From Candidatus Peribacteria bacterium (GTDB taxonomy: Bacteria; Patescibacteria; JAEDAM01; Absconditabacterales; Absconditicoccaceae), in assembly GCA_031261265.1 (NCBI GenBank), contig JAISKI010000067.1, positions 1-16,314 of the forward strand: a DNA stretch of 16,314 nucleotides. The letters are read 5' to 3'. The notes under the pieces are model-generated. The model did not search any database. It was not told where the DNA came from and was given only the letters and a program-made list of their open reading frames with translations. A program made the translations under genes and the position numbers. Of the stretch, positions 7,151 through 15,526 are shown one piece after another; the first letter of the stretch is position 1, and every line of letters begins with the position of its first letter.

Positions 7151-7567
7151 TTAGAACGTAAGATATTTATCTTTTAATTTTTCAGAGTCCAATTGGTCAG
7201 ATACAACCAACTTTCCTCCCTCCCAGATCCCCTTATAGACTCCATCACGAGTGGCGTGATAAGTAGGATCATACCGATACTTCCCACAATCGACAATAAT
7301 GCCGATCTTATCGCCAGGATTGAATCTATCCAAAACGAATTTCTTCCCTTCGGAAGTGGTTTGTACTTTGATTGGACTACCCTCAAATTCTACAACTAAC
7401 CAAGCAGAATGAGGAGTCATCAATGTTATGATAACTACTATTATAGCTAACACAAAAGATAAAATAATAAATGGCATAATTTTTTTTGTTTTTAATTTAT
7501 ACTTCTGTTCATACTCTCTGTACCTCAAATATACACATTTACTAAACAAAGTCAAATCAAATTTCAA
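7151..7567 (-). CDS. Hypothetical single-pass membrane protein
   Basis: A 138-residue protein from a TTG at 7567; an ATG at 7480 giving 109 residues is the alternative start. I prefer the TTG because GAGGAG lies eight bases before it, inside the end of lgt, which fits translational coupling two bases after the lgt stop. The architecture is a basic cytoplasmic N-terminus, one strong TM helix (PFIILSFVLAIIVVIITLM, about residues 32-50) and an extracytoplasmic C-terminal domain of about 85 residues rich in beta-type sequence (AWLVVEFEGSPIKVQTT, then RFNPGDKIGIIVD). I do not recognise the family. No in-frame TGA. Cotranscription with lgt suggests an envelope role, by context only. Confidence 0.62.
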   Translation of the reverse strand: MKFDLTLFSKCVYLRYREYEQKYKLKTKKIMPFIILSFVLAIIVVIITLMTPHSAWLVVEFEGSPIKVQTTSEGKKFVLDRFNPGDKIGIIVDCGKYRYDPTYHATRDGVYKGIWEGGKLVVSDQLDSEKLKDKYLTF

Positions 7568-7569
7568 GA

Positions 7570-8448
7570 TTAAATCTCCTCATTCACTTTCCTCTGCGAA
7601 ACAATCCACAATACCACTCCTATCACAAATGCCACCAAAAAGACCCACTGACTTTTCGTAAACCAACCGATAAATTCCGACTGAGAATCATTTCTGAGGT
7701 ATTCAAAAAGGAATCTAAATCCGCTATACCCCACCAAAAAACAGCTTGAAATTATTCAGATTTTTAAACGCTTTTTTTTAAGCTGGGAACAAAACAATAC
7801 TCAATTCACCACAAACAAACAAATCCCTTCAAACAGCATAGAAAGCAGATTAGTATTAATCCTCAAAACAGTATCCACTTGAGGATACACATGTATCAAA
7901 TTAACGCTCTGAAGGAACGAAATTACCCCCTCCGAAAGAGGAAGTTGAGATACCGCAATCCCGTAAAGTTCCTGATTGAGATAATTTCCCAGTCTCCCGA
8001 AGAAAATCCCCAGAGGAACCACAATCAGAATCATATCAAAAAGGAGAAGAAACTCTTTCCAAGAAAGTTTAAAAAAAACTCTGAAAAGCAACATCGCTAG
8101 AAATACTCCCACTCCCCCACCGATAAACGACATTCCACCTTTTCGGACAGCAAAAATTGCTCATCGATTACCAATAAAACTCTCCAAATCATAAATAAAG
8201 ACATGCCCCAACCTTCCACCCACCAGCACTCCCAGAAGCAAAAAGATAAAAAGATAATCCAAATCTGCCGTTAAAACCTGCTGAAGTGCTGGAAACTTAC
8301 GAAAATATTCCTTTTTCCCCAGAAAGGTCAAAAAACCATACCCAATCAGAAAGGAGAGGAAATAAAAAATTCCATACCGATACACACTAAATCTAAAAAT
8401 CTGAAATGCCACCATTACAAAAGAGGGAAAAAAAGATAAAGTCTTCAC
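7570..8448 (-). CDS. lgt: Prolipoprotein diacylglyceryl transferase
   Basis: A 292-residue polytopic membrane enzyme that moves diacylglycerol from phosphatidylglycerol to the lipobox cysteine of prolipoproteins. Three UGA glycines (8161-8163, 7801-7803, 7756-7758) join the fragments. Family features in order: FQIFRFSVYRYGIFY near the N-terminus, LVGGRLGHVF, RKGGMSFIGGG (102-112), IFFGRLGNYLNQELYG (about 148-163, the Lgt signature with R152, N155, E160), and late SGFRFLFEYLRND with the conserved R/E/R positions. The usual histidine of the GGMSFHGG motif is isoleucine here (about I109), a notable change. The start is GTG at 8448; the ATG two bases upstream is out of frame. The promoter at 8458-8485 places transcription start within about 10 nt of GTG, so the mRNA may be almost leaderless. 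Confidence 0.93.
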
Positions 8449-8457
8449 ATTCTCCCT

Positions 8458-8485
8458 AGTATAAAGATTATATCTCCTTTTGCAA
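8458..8485 (-). promoter_or_regulatory. lgt promoter
   Basis: On the minus strand TTGCAA (8485-8480), a 16-nt spacer and TATACT (8463-8458). Transcription would start only a few bases upstream of the GTG at 8448. Confidence 0.6.
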
Positions 8486-8565
8486 ATTTTTTCGTTTTAA
8501 TCTTTTGCTTGCTTTCTCGGAAAGCTTGGTTATTCTAAAAGGTGATTTACTTCATTTTTTTTGGT

Positions 8566-8903
8566 ATGCAAGGAAAGATTGTTTTCGTAGGAGCTGGATG
8601 AGCTTGAGTATCTAATCTTGTCGGGATACTATGGGATTTGGGATTTAAAAATATTACCGGGATTGATTGGCAGACCTCTCAAATTACTCAACAACTCCAA
8701 AAAAAAACTAGAAAATGGGGTGAAAATTTTTAGTGATTATGAAAGATTTAGGGAAAATATTTGCTCAACATTGTGGAAGTTCTTATATCAAAGATTTTTA
8801 AGAAGTTGAACAGATTATTGAGCAGTCCACTAAAGATACTATTGTTGTATACTCTGATGGAGGCATTGATTACCATTTGAGAAAGTATTTGAAATTGATG
8901 TAA
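8566..8903 (+). pseudogene. Decayed Mur-ligase (MurC-like) N-terminal fragment
   Basis: The first 45 codons, read with UGA = Gly (TGAs at 8599 and 8605), give a Rossmann start IVFVGAGGAGVSNLVGILWD, then LGFKNITGIDWQTSQIT. This matches the UDP-binding N-terminal domain of MurC/Mpl-type ligases (GxGGxGMS, then GSD, then S-x-I-T). The frame is lost at a run of nine A (8699-8707), resumes in another frame as LENGVKIFSDYE, and shifts again near 8740 to give KDLGKIFAQHC and later TKDTIVVYSDGG, with a TAA at 8799-8801. It stops at 8903, so most of the ligase is missing. The homopolymer lesion alone could be a sequencing error; the combination of lesions argues for a real pseudogene. It ends seven bases from the LRR gene's stop codon. 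Confidence 0.6.
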
Positions 8904-8909
8904 TTCCTA

Positions 8910-11600
8910 CTATTTCTTAAAGTATTCATTCTCGTGTGTTTGAACAAACAACACCATAGAATACTGACCATTTTTCAGTTGTTTCACCATCTTGAACGTC
9001 TGGTCAGTTTCGTTGATTTTCAATTCTTTTTGGGCATTTCCTAAGGCTTCATTTTCACTACCCCCTTGGGCAAAAGTATACTTGAATTGTTCCTTATCCT
9101 TGAAAAAGTCATTTGCTCCGTCTGAGAAATCATAGCCTTGATGAGACATATCGCCATCCACGAAGCGGTCTTTCATCTGTTCACCAGAGAGAATATTGCT
9201 TGAAAGTTTTATCTCCGATTTCAAGTTTGGTAGAGTTTTAATATCGTTGGGGATGGTGGTCAGATTTTTGTTGTCTTCTATATCCAAGTATTCTAGCTTT
9301 TGCAAACTTCCCAGCGATGGCAAAGTGGTCAATTCGTTATCATTCAGATACAATGCCCACAAATCGGTCAAAGTGCTGAGGTCAGGGAGAGTTTTGAGTC
9401 TATTTTCACTCAATCAAAGTACCGTCAGATTTTTCAACTTGTTAAAATCAGCTGGCAATTCTGTTAATCCACAACGAGAGGCTTGTAAGCTCCTCAATTC
9501 TTTCAATGTTGTGATACTTTCAGGAAGTTTAGAAAGCTGATTTTCTCTGATTTGAAGATCTTTGAGGTGTTCTAGTTTGGAAATATCACTCGGCAATTCT
9601 GAAAATCTGTTATCATTCAAGGAAAGATGTTTGATCTGATCTAGCTCTAAAAATTCGTCCGTGAATGTAGAAAGATTATTACGATCTAGAGAGATTTCTT
9701 GCAAATTTGGACACTTTTCTTTTTTGATTTCTACCTTTTTTGAAGGGTTATTTTTTGGGAATGCTTTGATACGGTTATTGTCCAAGTTTACACTTTTCAA
9801 AGTCTTCATATTCAGCAGAATCGTTGGGAAAGTTGTAATATCGTTATCTCCCAAATTGATTTCTAAGTCGGAGATATCTTCCAATTTCTCGGAATATTGG
9901 CTGAGTAAGCTGGTGATTTCTTTTGAGGTTAACCCCAGCCCAACAAGCTGAATTTTATTGCTATTTGGATGCTCCAAAGTTGATTCTGCTCTGCGGTAGG
10001 CAGAAGATTTTTCTGACTCTTGCATAGGAGTATTCATTTCTTCATAACTCATTTCTGGTTGTTTCTCCAACTTCAACTGTCCACTGAAAGGGATCATAAT
10101 TTTGTAGTCCGGAGTAGTCAGTACAAACACTCTCTGTTCATTCATGACTTCAGCTTTCAAATAATTTTGTCCTTTAGAAAAGTCTACTTGACCTTTCACT
10201 CCCCTAGATGCCAAGATTTCATTGAGAAGCTGTCCGAAGTCTTCGGGGATTCTTTCGCCTTTGGACTCATCATTTCACCGAGAATGAAGTTCTCATATTG
10301 TTTGTCTGTGCATTACATCAAAGAGTTTCTGATCTTTGGTGAAAGCTTCTTTGATCAATTCTTTCTGTACTTTCATCCTAACTCCGTGTCTCTCCTCATG
10401 GGTTAGATCCTCGGGAAGTGGTACTTCAATTCCAAGCCTTTTTGCAATTTCTTTACGTTTTTCTTCTGAGTATTTACGATCAGCATCTCTCTGCTCAGCT
10501 CTTTCCTTGACTTTTTGTACGGTATTTTTTTTAAGGATTGTTTCTTGTCCAGTAATCTTATTTCTCATTTTGATACCTTCTGGTCAGATGGAGATAATTT
10601 GTACATTATCTGTCTTAACAGAGGGAGATTTAATACTGACTTGACCATTTTCTAAGTGTTCTATCCCATTGTTTTTTCGCAAATCTCTTCCTGTAAATGT
10701 TCTATCTCCACTCATATTAAGCAGGTCTACCATCATATCTTTTAGTTCATATGCCCCATCACTATCCAAATCTTCAGGAGAAAGCTGACTCAATGTTGCC
10801 AGAAATTCGTTGGCTTGTTTTTGAGGATCGCGATCAAAGGAAGAAGAACGATCTTTCCAAGAATTTTCTATCTTTGCCTTGATCTCTTCGTGGATTTGTT
10901 CGTTGGGATTTGGATCTTTGGTATCTGTCATTTGAGCTAAACGCCAAAGATTATTACTTGTTGCTCTATTATCTAATGATTGTTTTAATGCTGGATTGCT
11001 TTTTATGACTTGATCCAACTTAGCATTTCCACTAGTTCGTTCTGTTTTATAGGTCAAAGTTTGTTCTATTTGACTCGGTTCAACACAGTTTTTAATGATG
11101 ATTTTTGATCAGATTTTTTTATCAAAATTATTCACATTGACCATCTCTTCCAGAATACGAGAAGCACGGTTGATGAGTTCATCATTTTTCTTTGGGAAAT
11201 ACCCCTCTTTTGTCCCTACTTCTCGGACAGTATTCAAGAGAGCTTCTATATTCTGCATATTTTCAGTTTTTAATTTTTCATCAATTTTTTTCCCAAAATC
11301 ACTTTGTTCGTTCGTTTCGCTCAACCTATCATAACTAATAAGCATTTTCGCTTTGTTGATCCCCTCAGGAGTATTGGTGAGTTTTTCTCACTTTTCAATC
11401 AGATTTTTAACTCCTTTTTCAAGCATCGTTTTCGCCTTTTCTCTAAAAATGGGATTTTTCTGCATGCTTTCTGCTGTCTTTTTTGGTACATCAGGATTTT
11501 TCACGATGATTTCTTCTTTGCTTTTGAGCTTGTCTTCATTGCTCTCAGATTGCATTTTCTCCTCTACGGGAGCCTGAAGTTTTTCTGGTGAATCTGACAT
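8910..11600 (-). CDS. Large cytoplasmic leucine-rich-repeat protein
   Basis: Six UGA glycines (11388, 11109, 10584, 10293, 10275, 9414) join seven fragments into one 896-residue frame. No signal peptide or membrane helix is visible at the N-terminus, which is charged and helical (residues 1 to about 150, rich in K and E). A middle region (about 170-560) contains a KVKERAEQRDADRKY coiled-coil-like helix and a strand-rich patch (FVLTTPDYKIMIPFSG). Eight or more repeats of the LxxLxLxxNxLxxLP type occupy about 573-785, including LQEISLDRNNLSTF, IKHLSLNDNRFSELP and LTVLGLSENRLKTLP, where the G is a UGA. A C-terminal domain of about 110 residues follows with no recognised fold. This looks like a protein-interaction scaffold; I do not recognise the non-LRR parts. 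It lies 19 bp after the 96-aa gene, in the same transcript. Confidence 0.85.
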
Positions 11601-11619
11601 GGGTATGGTGGATAAAGAA

Positions 11620-11910
11620 TTAAAGGTTTGCTATTTGAACAAGTAAAACATCTGCATCTTTCTGGTCTTGGCTCTGAGCAAGGATTTCTTTCTCTTTTAA
11701 TTGAACCAGAAAATCCTGAGCCTGACGAAATTTTTCTTTCAGCTTTTCATCTTGGACGGCGTTCATTTGTTCCTCTATCATTTGAATTAGGTCGTCAATA
11801 TCCTGATCACTACATTCTCCGAGTTCTACCATTGCGATAATCCCTGTAAGAACGGATCGATACGGTTCAAGTTTTTTGAGAAGTGCGAGGACATAGTCTT
11901 TTTTTACCAT
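11620..11910 (-). CDS. Hypothetical helical protein (96 aa), first gene of the LRR unit
   Basis: The ATG at 11910 opens MVKKDYVLALLKKLEPYRSV, and the protein ends in TAA at 11620. The frame stays open back to 11970, but that would lie inside the structured leader, and the promoter at 12061-12088 favours 11910. The predicted content is helices throughout, acidic in the middle (CSDQDIDDLIQMIEEQM) and with a coiled-coil-like C-terminal half (KLKEKFRQAQDFLVQLKEKE). There is no membrane segment and no in-frame TGA. I do not recognise the family. It is followed after 19 bp by the 896-aa LRR gene, so a joint role is likely but untested. No Shine-Dalgarno is visible before the ATG. Confidence 0.68.
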   Translation of the reverse strand: MVKKDYVLALLKKLEPYRSVLTGIIAMVELGECSDQDIDDLIQMIEEQMNAVQDEKLKEKFRQAQDFLVQLKEKEILAQSQDQKDADVLLVQIANL

Positions 11911-11935
11911 TATTTGTGAACGCAATAAAAGAAAA

Positions 11936-12054
11936 GGGCAACTTACGATTCGTAGTGTCCAAACTATCAAGAAACTAACCCATAGAAGGCGAATTTGCTT
12001 GCGAATCGCAAATTGCCCTCATTTTTCTATGAGTAATAGTTTGATAATTTGGAC
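11936..12054 (-). ncRNA. Structured 5' leader with two alternative long stems (candidate cis-regulatory RNA)
   Basis: The minus-strand transcript predicted from 12061-12088 begins at about 12054 with arm B' (12054-12025), then A' (12018-12002), C (11998-11988), B (11987-11957) and A (11952-11936), then TTTTCTTTT. B' pairs with B over 14 bp plus 7 bp and encloses an A'/C hairpin (stem of about 10 bp with one bulge). Alternatively A' pairs with A over 17 continuous positions, immediately before the U-rich run. The B'/B and A'/A pairings cross, so they are probably exclusive. The three sites where the DNA arms are not exact complements are all G.U or U.G in the minus-strand RNA and A/C mismatches in the plus-strand RNA. 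This gap of more than 300 bp (11911-12224) otherwise holds only the two divergent promoters. Confidence 0.68.
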
Positions 12055-12060
12055 GATTTA

Positions 12061-12088
12061 AGTATATGGTTTTCTTATTAATTGTCCA
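12061..12088 (-). promoter_or_regulatory. Promoter of the 96-aa/LRR unit
   Basis: On the minus strand TGGACA (12088-12083), a 16-nt spacer and TATACT (12066-12061). Its expected start, six or seven bases further on, coincides with the first base of leader arm B'. Confidence 0.65.
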
Positions 12089-12150
12089 GAGAATTGTATG
12101 AAAATATATGTATATTTTATAAATAGACATTTCCTTTCATTTCCTTTCCC

Positions 12151-12178
12151 TTGCATTTCGTGGGAGAATCATTATATA
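12151..12178 (+). promoter_or_regulatory. secG promoter
   Basis: TTGCAT (12151-12156), a 16-nt spacer and TATATA (12173-12178), about 46 bp upstream of the secG ATG. A shifted -10 (TATATT, 12175-12180) would give an 18-nt spacer. Confidence 0.5.
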
Positions 12179-12224
12179 TTAAAGCAATATCAGGTGATTT
12201 TATATTATTTCAATACCACAGAAA

Positions 12225-12461
12225 ATGAAAACCACACTTATCATTGTACTCCTCGTTATCGGTGCAATCTTAGTAGGAAGTATCCTCCTTATGAACCCAA
12301 AAGATGGAGGAATCTGAATGGGAATCGGAGGAGCTTCAGGAAGTAGCTCAGGAAATGAATATGGAAGTAAAAAATCTATTGAAGGAACTCTTAAAAAAGT
12401 AGCAACGGTGTCTGCGATTCTCTTTGTAGGATTGAGCCTCTTTTTACCATTTATAGATTAA
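12225..12461 (+). CDS. secG: Preprotein translocase subunit SecG
   Basis: A 78-residue protein with two membrane helices: TLIIVLLVIGAILVGSILLM (about 3-23) and VATVSAILFVGLSLFLPFI (about 59-77). The glycine-rich cytoplasmic loop between them reads NPKDGGIGMGIGG, where residue 31 is an in-frame TGA (12315-12317). A long hydrophobic helix, a K/D-GGG-x-G loop, then L-K-K-x-T/A-x-x-x-A and a second helix is the SecG pattern, and the length is normal. SecG assists SecYE during export. It is too short and poorly conserved to be found with the standard code. It stands alone with its own promoter and a strong terminator. Confidence 0.88.
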
Positions 12462-12475
12462 TTTTCAAAGAAAAG

Positions 12476-12511
12476 AAAAATCAAAAGTCTGATTTTGGCT
12501 TTTGATTTTTT
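12476..12511. terminator. Bidirectional terminator between secG and the convergent gene
   Basis: AAAAATCAAAAG (12476-12487) pairs perfectly with CTTTTGATTTTT (12499-12510) around an 11-nt loop. T-rich sequence follows in both directions (TTTTTT on plus; TTTTTCTTTTCTTT on minus), so it can end both secG and the 12559-13155 gene. Confidence 0.85.
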
Positions 12512-12546
12512 GGTTGGAGAGGAGATATTTTACCTATGGATTAAGC

Positions 12547-12570
12547 CATAATAATCAACTAAACCACCTT
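12547..12570. repeat. 24-bp direct repeat, copy 1 (gene end)
   Basis: It matches 12600-12623 at 23 of 24 bp, 53 bp apart. On the minus strand this copy contains the TAG that now ends the unknown gene (12559-12561). Confidence 0.8.
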
Positions 12571-13155
12571 TTTATGCCTACGATATCGTCAAACCAAATC
12601 ATAATAATCAACTAAACTACCTTCTAAATTTGGATTTAATTTCATAGCCCGATCGGTAGCCACGAAGGGTGAGCTATGTCCTAATAGATTCATAACTTCT
12701 ACAGCATTATTATACTTAGCAACTTCTTTATAAGAAGAAAAAACTAAGTCTTTATTCGCTATCAAAACATAAATATAGTGAGCCAAATATGCCATATCTC
12801 TATCAGTTAGTTTATTATCTCTATTCCTCATTTTTAATGCTTCTTGTTGTAAGCACTCTAGAAGAATGGGGAATCATAACGCCTTTATATCTTCTATTAA
12901 ATCTATTTTTAATTTATGATACAACGGGTCATCCAATCCTCTAAACTTATCCAGTAATTCATTAAACTTAGTCATTTCTTGTTTAGAAATAACGATAGAT
13001 TCTGGTTTTCGTCCAGAAGCCTCTTTCTTAGAAGAAGCATCAATTGCCTCTAGATCAGGATTAAGAGCCCCTAGAATATCTTGCTCATGCCCAGGTTTTG
13101 GGGTAAATTTTTGTGTTGTTCCCCCTTTGAACAAACGATTAGGATCTGTTGTCAT
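12559..13155 (-). CDS. Hypothetical protein (about 198 aa)
   Basis: UGA glycines at 12874-12876 and 12589-12591 join two fragments into one frame ending in TAG. The start is ATG at 13155 (an ATG two codons upstream at 13161 is equally possible). The frame is open back to 13269, but the promoter at 13194-13221 excludes that longer hydrophobic start. Residues 1 to about 60 are low-complexity and polar (KGGTTQKFTPKPGHEQ). The rest is helical, with LDKFRGLDDPLYHKLKIDLI and DMAYLAHYIYVLIANKDLVF. I do not recognise the family. The C-terminus has been altered by the 24-bp repeat, whose 53-bp period is out of frame and gives the basic tail RYRRHKKVV. No signal peptide or clear membrane span. Confidence 0.68.
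12600..12623. repeat. 24-bp direct repeat, copy 2 (inside the gene)
   Basis: It encodes GSLVDYY in the current frame. Copy 1, read in its corresponding frame, would encode GGLVDYYGLIHR followed by TAA, which suggests the gene once ended further on and a tandem duplication shifted its tail. Confidence 0.75.
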
Positions 13156-13193
13156 TATCATAAATATAGAATATAAAAATATTAACCATATCA

Positions 13194-13221
13194 AGTATAC
13201 ATAATAATAAAAATATGTCAA
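13194..13221 (-). promoter_or_regulatory. Consensus promoter of the 198-aa gene
   Basis: On the minus strand TTGACA (13221-13216), a 16-nt AT-rich spacer and TATACT (13199-13194). It is the best promoter in the window; start at about 13187, leader of about 30 nt. It fixes the start codon at 13155/13161. Confidence 0.8.
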
Positions 13222-13378
13222 ACAAAAGAAGGCTTTTTTCACACGTAGTATAAAAACATATATCCACACCTACCCTTTCTCTCTTTTCTTGCATTCTCCT
13301 AGCAAATCCATAAACTCTCCCTCGTGACAACAACCATTTTACAGTTAGGATCAGATTTTTTACTTTTTCAACCTTAGT

Positions 13379-15502
13379 ATGCGACAAAATTCTTATGGAA
13401 TAAGCACCTTTAAGAGAATCTCAAAATATTTACTCTGAGTGATTATTATTCTCTGGGTGATCGTCAGCTTTATTATGGGCTACTTTTACTTATTATCCAC
13501 GGGATCACAGATCAGCAAAAAATGAGGGACCTTTGTAGAAGGGATCTTCGATCAAGTCTCCTACCTCCCCTATCTAAAAAATGATGCTCAAAGCAACTTT
13601 TATCAGAGTATTCTCTTTAGATCTTGTTTAAATCCTTACGAAAAAGGAGAAGACTGAGCTTTTCAACAAGATTTGTGTAGAGTATGGACGGAAGATAACC
13701 AAACCTATAGCATTAGATTGATCGATGAAACCGCTCAACGAAGTGATGGACTCATGGTCAGCATTGATGATATTTTCTTCACCTATGATGAAATTATCCG
13801 CCAAAATAAACGGGGAATCCAATCTCTGAATATCTGGAATACCGTCACCGTTTCCTTAGAAGACGGGAAAGTAAACGTGAGCTTCCCGACAGCCACACCA
13901 GATAATGTCAACTTCTTTACAAATACTATCCTACCAAAACATATCCTAGCAAACGCAAGCTTAGATCAGTATAGAAACGATTTTTCTCTCTCCCCCGTAC
14001 GAAATACTTGTGCAAGCATTCTTTCCCAGAATAAAGATATTAATAGTCTGATTTTTGACCTCAATAAGTGTGAAAATACTAACTTTGCCTACTATCAAAT
14101 TAAAAACTACGGAACCTTTGAAGGATTTGAAACGAGCCAGCAAGGGAAAGCTTCCATTGTAGACGTATACGAATCCCCCTTTACGATAGAAGGGTTTACG
14201 GGAAAAAACATCCTGACTTCAAAACTCATGGGAATTTTTTTCAATACCGATTCAGATAAAGTAAAAGTCAGACTAAGAAGATCTCTTGGAGGACTCATTT
14301 ACAGCAATTTTTATACAGGAAAATATGAAAACTACCTAAAATCCTACGATGGAATCTTTCTCAACTATTTCGTATCAGAAGGAGAAAACATCCAAGATTT
14401 GATTTCCCGTGTAAATTTAAGTGATTCAGAGATCAATCAGCAGGATTTAAAAGACAGTGGTGCAAAAGAATTACCTGAATCAATAAGCGTAAATGGAGTA
14501 GATAGAAAGTTTATCTTCTTCCTCCAAAAACCAGAGACCTCCAGAAACTTGGAAATCAAGTTTAGCAATGAATTTGAAAATATCAAAATTACTGCTCCAG
14601 ACGGATCTACACGGTCTCCGAAAAATTACAAAAGCAAAGACAAAAAGATTACCTATACCTTAACCACAGACAAAAATTTAAAAGTCTGATCCAACCAATA
14701 CACCGTCCAGGGAACCATCAGAGGGAAAACCTACACAATTCTCAGCTTTGATCTCTATGTCTTTGAAAACTTAGGAGGAACCAAAACGGAAGAAAATCAA
14801 CGAAAATTGGATGTCCTCTACTACAGCGAACCCACTTCAGTCTTCATCGCTCAACAGATGAGAAAAATTCTGAAAGAAGCAGGGATCCTAGAAAACTTCA
14901 TCTTCGAAGAATGCTACAATCCTGAGGAATTAGAAGGAAAACTTTTAATGGGAAGTTATGATTTATATATTGGAAGTATCGATTTGGGAAGTAAAAAGGA
15001 TTTGCTTGCTCTCTTTGCCACAGAGGACGCACTTTCAAATCCCTCAAGGTACAGAAACCCTATTCTAAGTTCACTGATCAAACAATACAATAAGACCCCA
15101 AGCCAAAGCGTGATTCAGCAGATTAATACCATTTCTGCACAAGATATGCCAATTGTACTACTTGGAACCGCATATACCCCACTTCAGATGAAAGAAGCCA
15201 TCGCAGAAAATGTTTTCGCCCAGCAGACAGCAATCCCAGCTGAAAACCGAAGATACCAGATTTATACCAACTATTCAATTGTACATAACGTCCGCATCGA
15301 TGCAGAGAGTGCAATGCAACGAGAGAATTTCGTCAACTTCATCTCAAATAACCTCCAAATCCACAGAACCACAAAAGTAGAAACTCCTGAAAACCCTTTT
15401 GAAGGATTAATACAAACTATCGATGAAAGCCTCACAGACACAAGCCCTAGCATTGAAATGAGTGAAGAAACTGAATTAACAGAAGAAAATACAGATAACT
15501 AA
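13379..15502 (+). CDS. Membrane-anchored family-5 (OppA-like) solute-binding protein
   Basis: A 707-residue protein with UGA glycines at residues 20, 49, 93 and 437 (13436, 13523, 13655, 14687). A single N-terminal membrane helix (about 20-42, GVIIILWVIVSFIMGYFYLL) acts as signal anchor; there is no lipobox cysteine. The mature part starts with GGTFVEGIFDQVSYLPYL, then LFRSCLNPYEKGEDG, then W-x-E-D-N-QTYSIRLIDE and SDGLMVSIDDIFFTYDEII. This is the SBP_bac_5 order (GGTxxxG, L-x-x-YD-x-x-G, tyTf-x-LR, W-x-DG-x-x-x-x-x-D-V). Length is above the usual 520-600 residues, with an acidic, low-complexity C-terminal tail (TELTEENTDN). It would capture peptides or similar ligands outside the cell. No permease or ATPase gene is adjacent. 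It is 24 bp upstream of the site-2 protease gene, probably one transcript. Confidence 0.82.
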
Positions 15503-15526
15503 TCATTTTACCTTTGATTATTCGAT

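Noticed and set aside
8511..8525. Small hairpin GCTTTC/GAAAGC upstream of the Mur-ligase fragment
   Set aside because: No T-run follows and it has no clear relation to either divergent gene.
11911..11970. Extension of the 96-aa gene to a TTG at 11970
   Set aside because: It would run through pairing arms A and B of the leader, and the ATG at 11910 gives a better N-terminus.
11936..12054. MITE or other mobile inverted repeat
   Set aside because: The arms are ordered B'-A'-B-A, not as terminal inverted repeats, and the wobble pattern favours RNA; I cannot fully exclude it without other copies.
12098..12346. 82-codon plus-strand frame overlapping secG
   Set aside because: It overlaps the secG promoter and the start of secG in another frame and has no recognisable protein character.
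13156..13269. Upstream extension of the 198-aa gene giving a hydrophobic N-terminus
   Set aside because: A near-perfect promoter lies inside that stretch, with its start downstream of the longer start codon.
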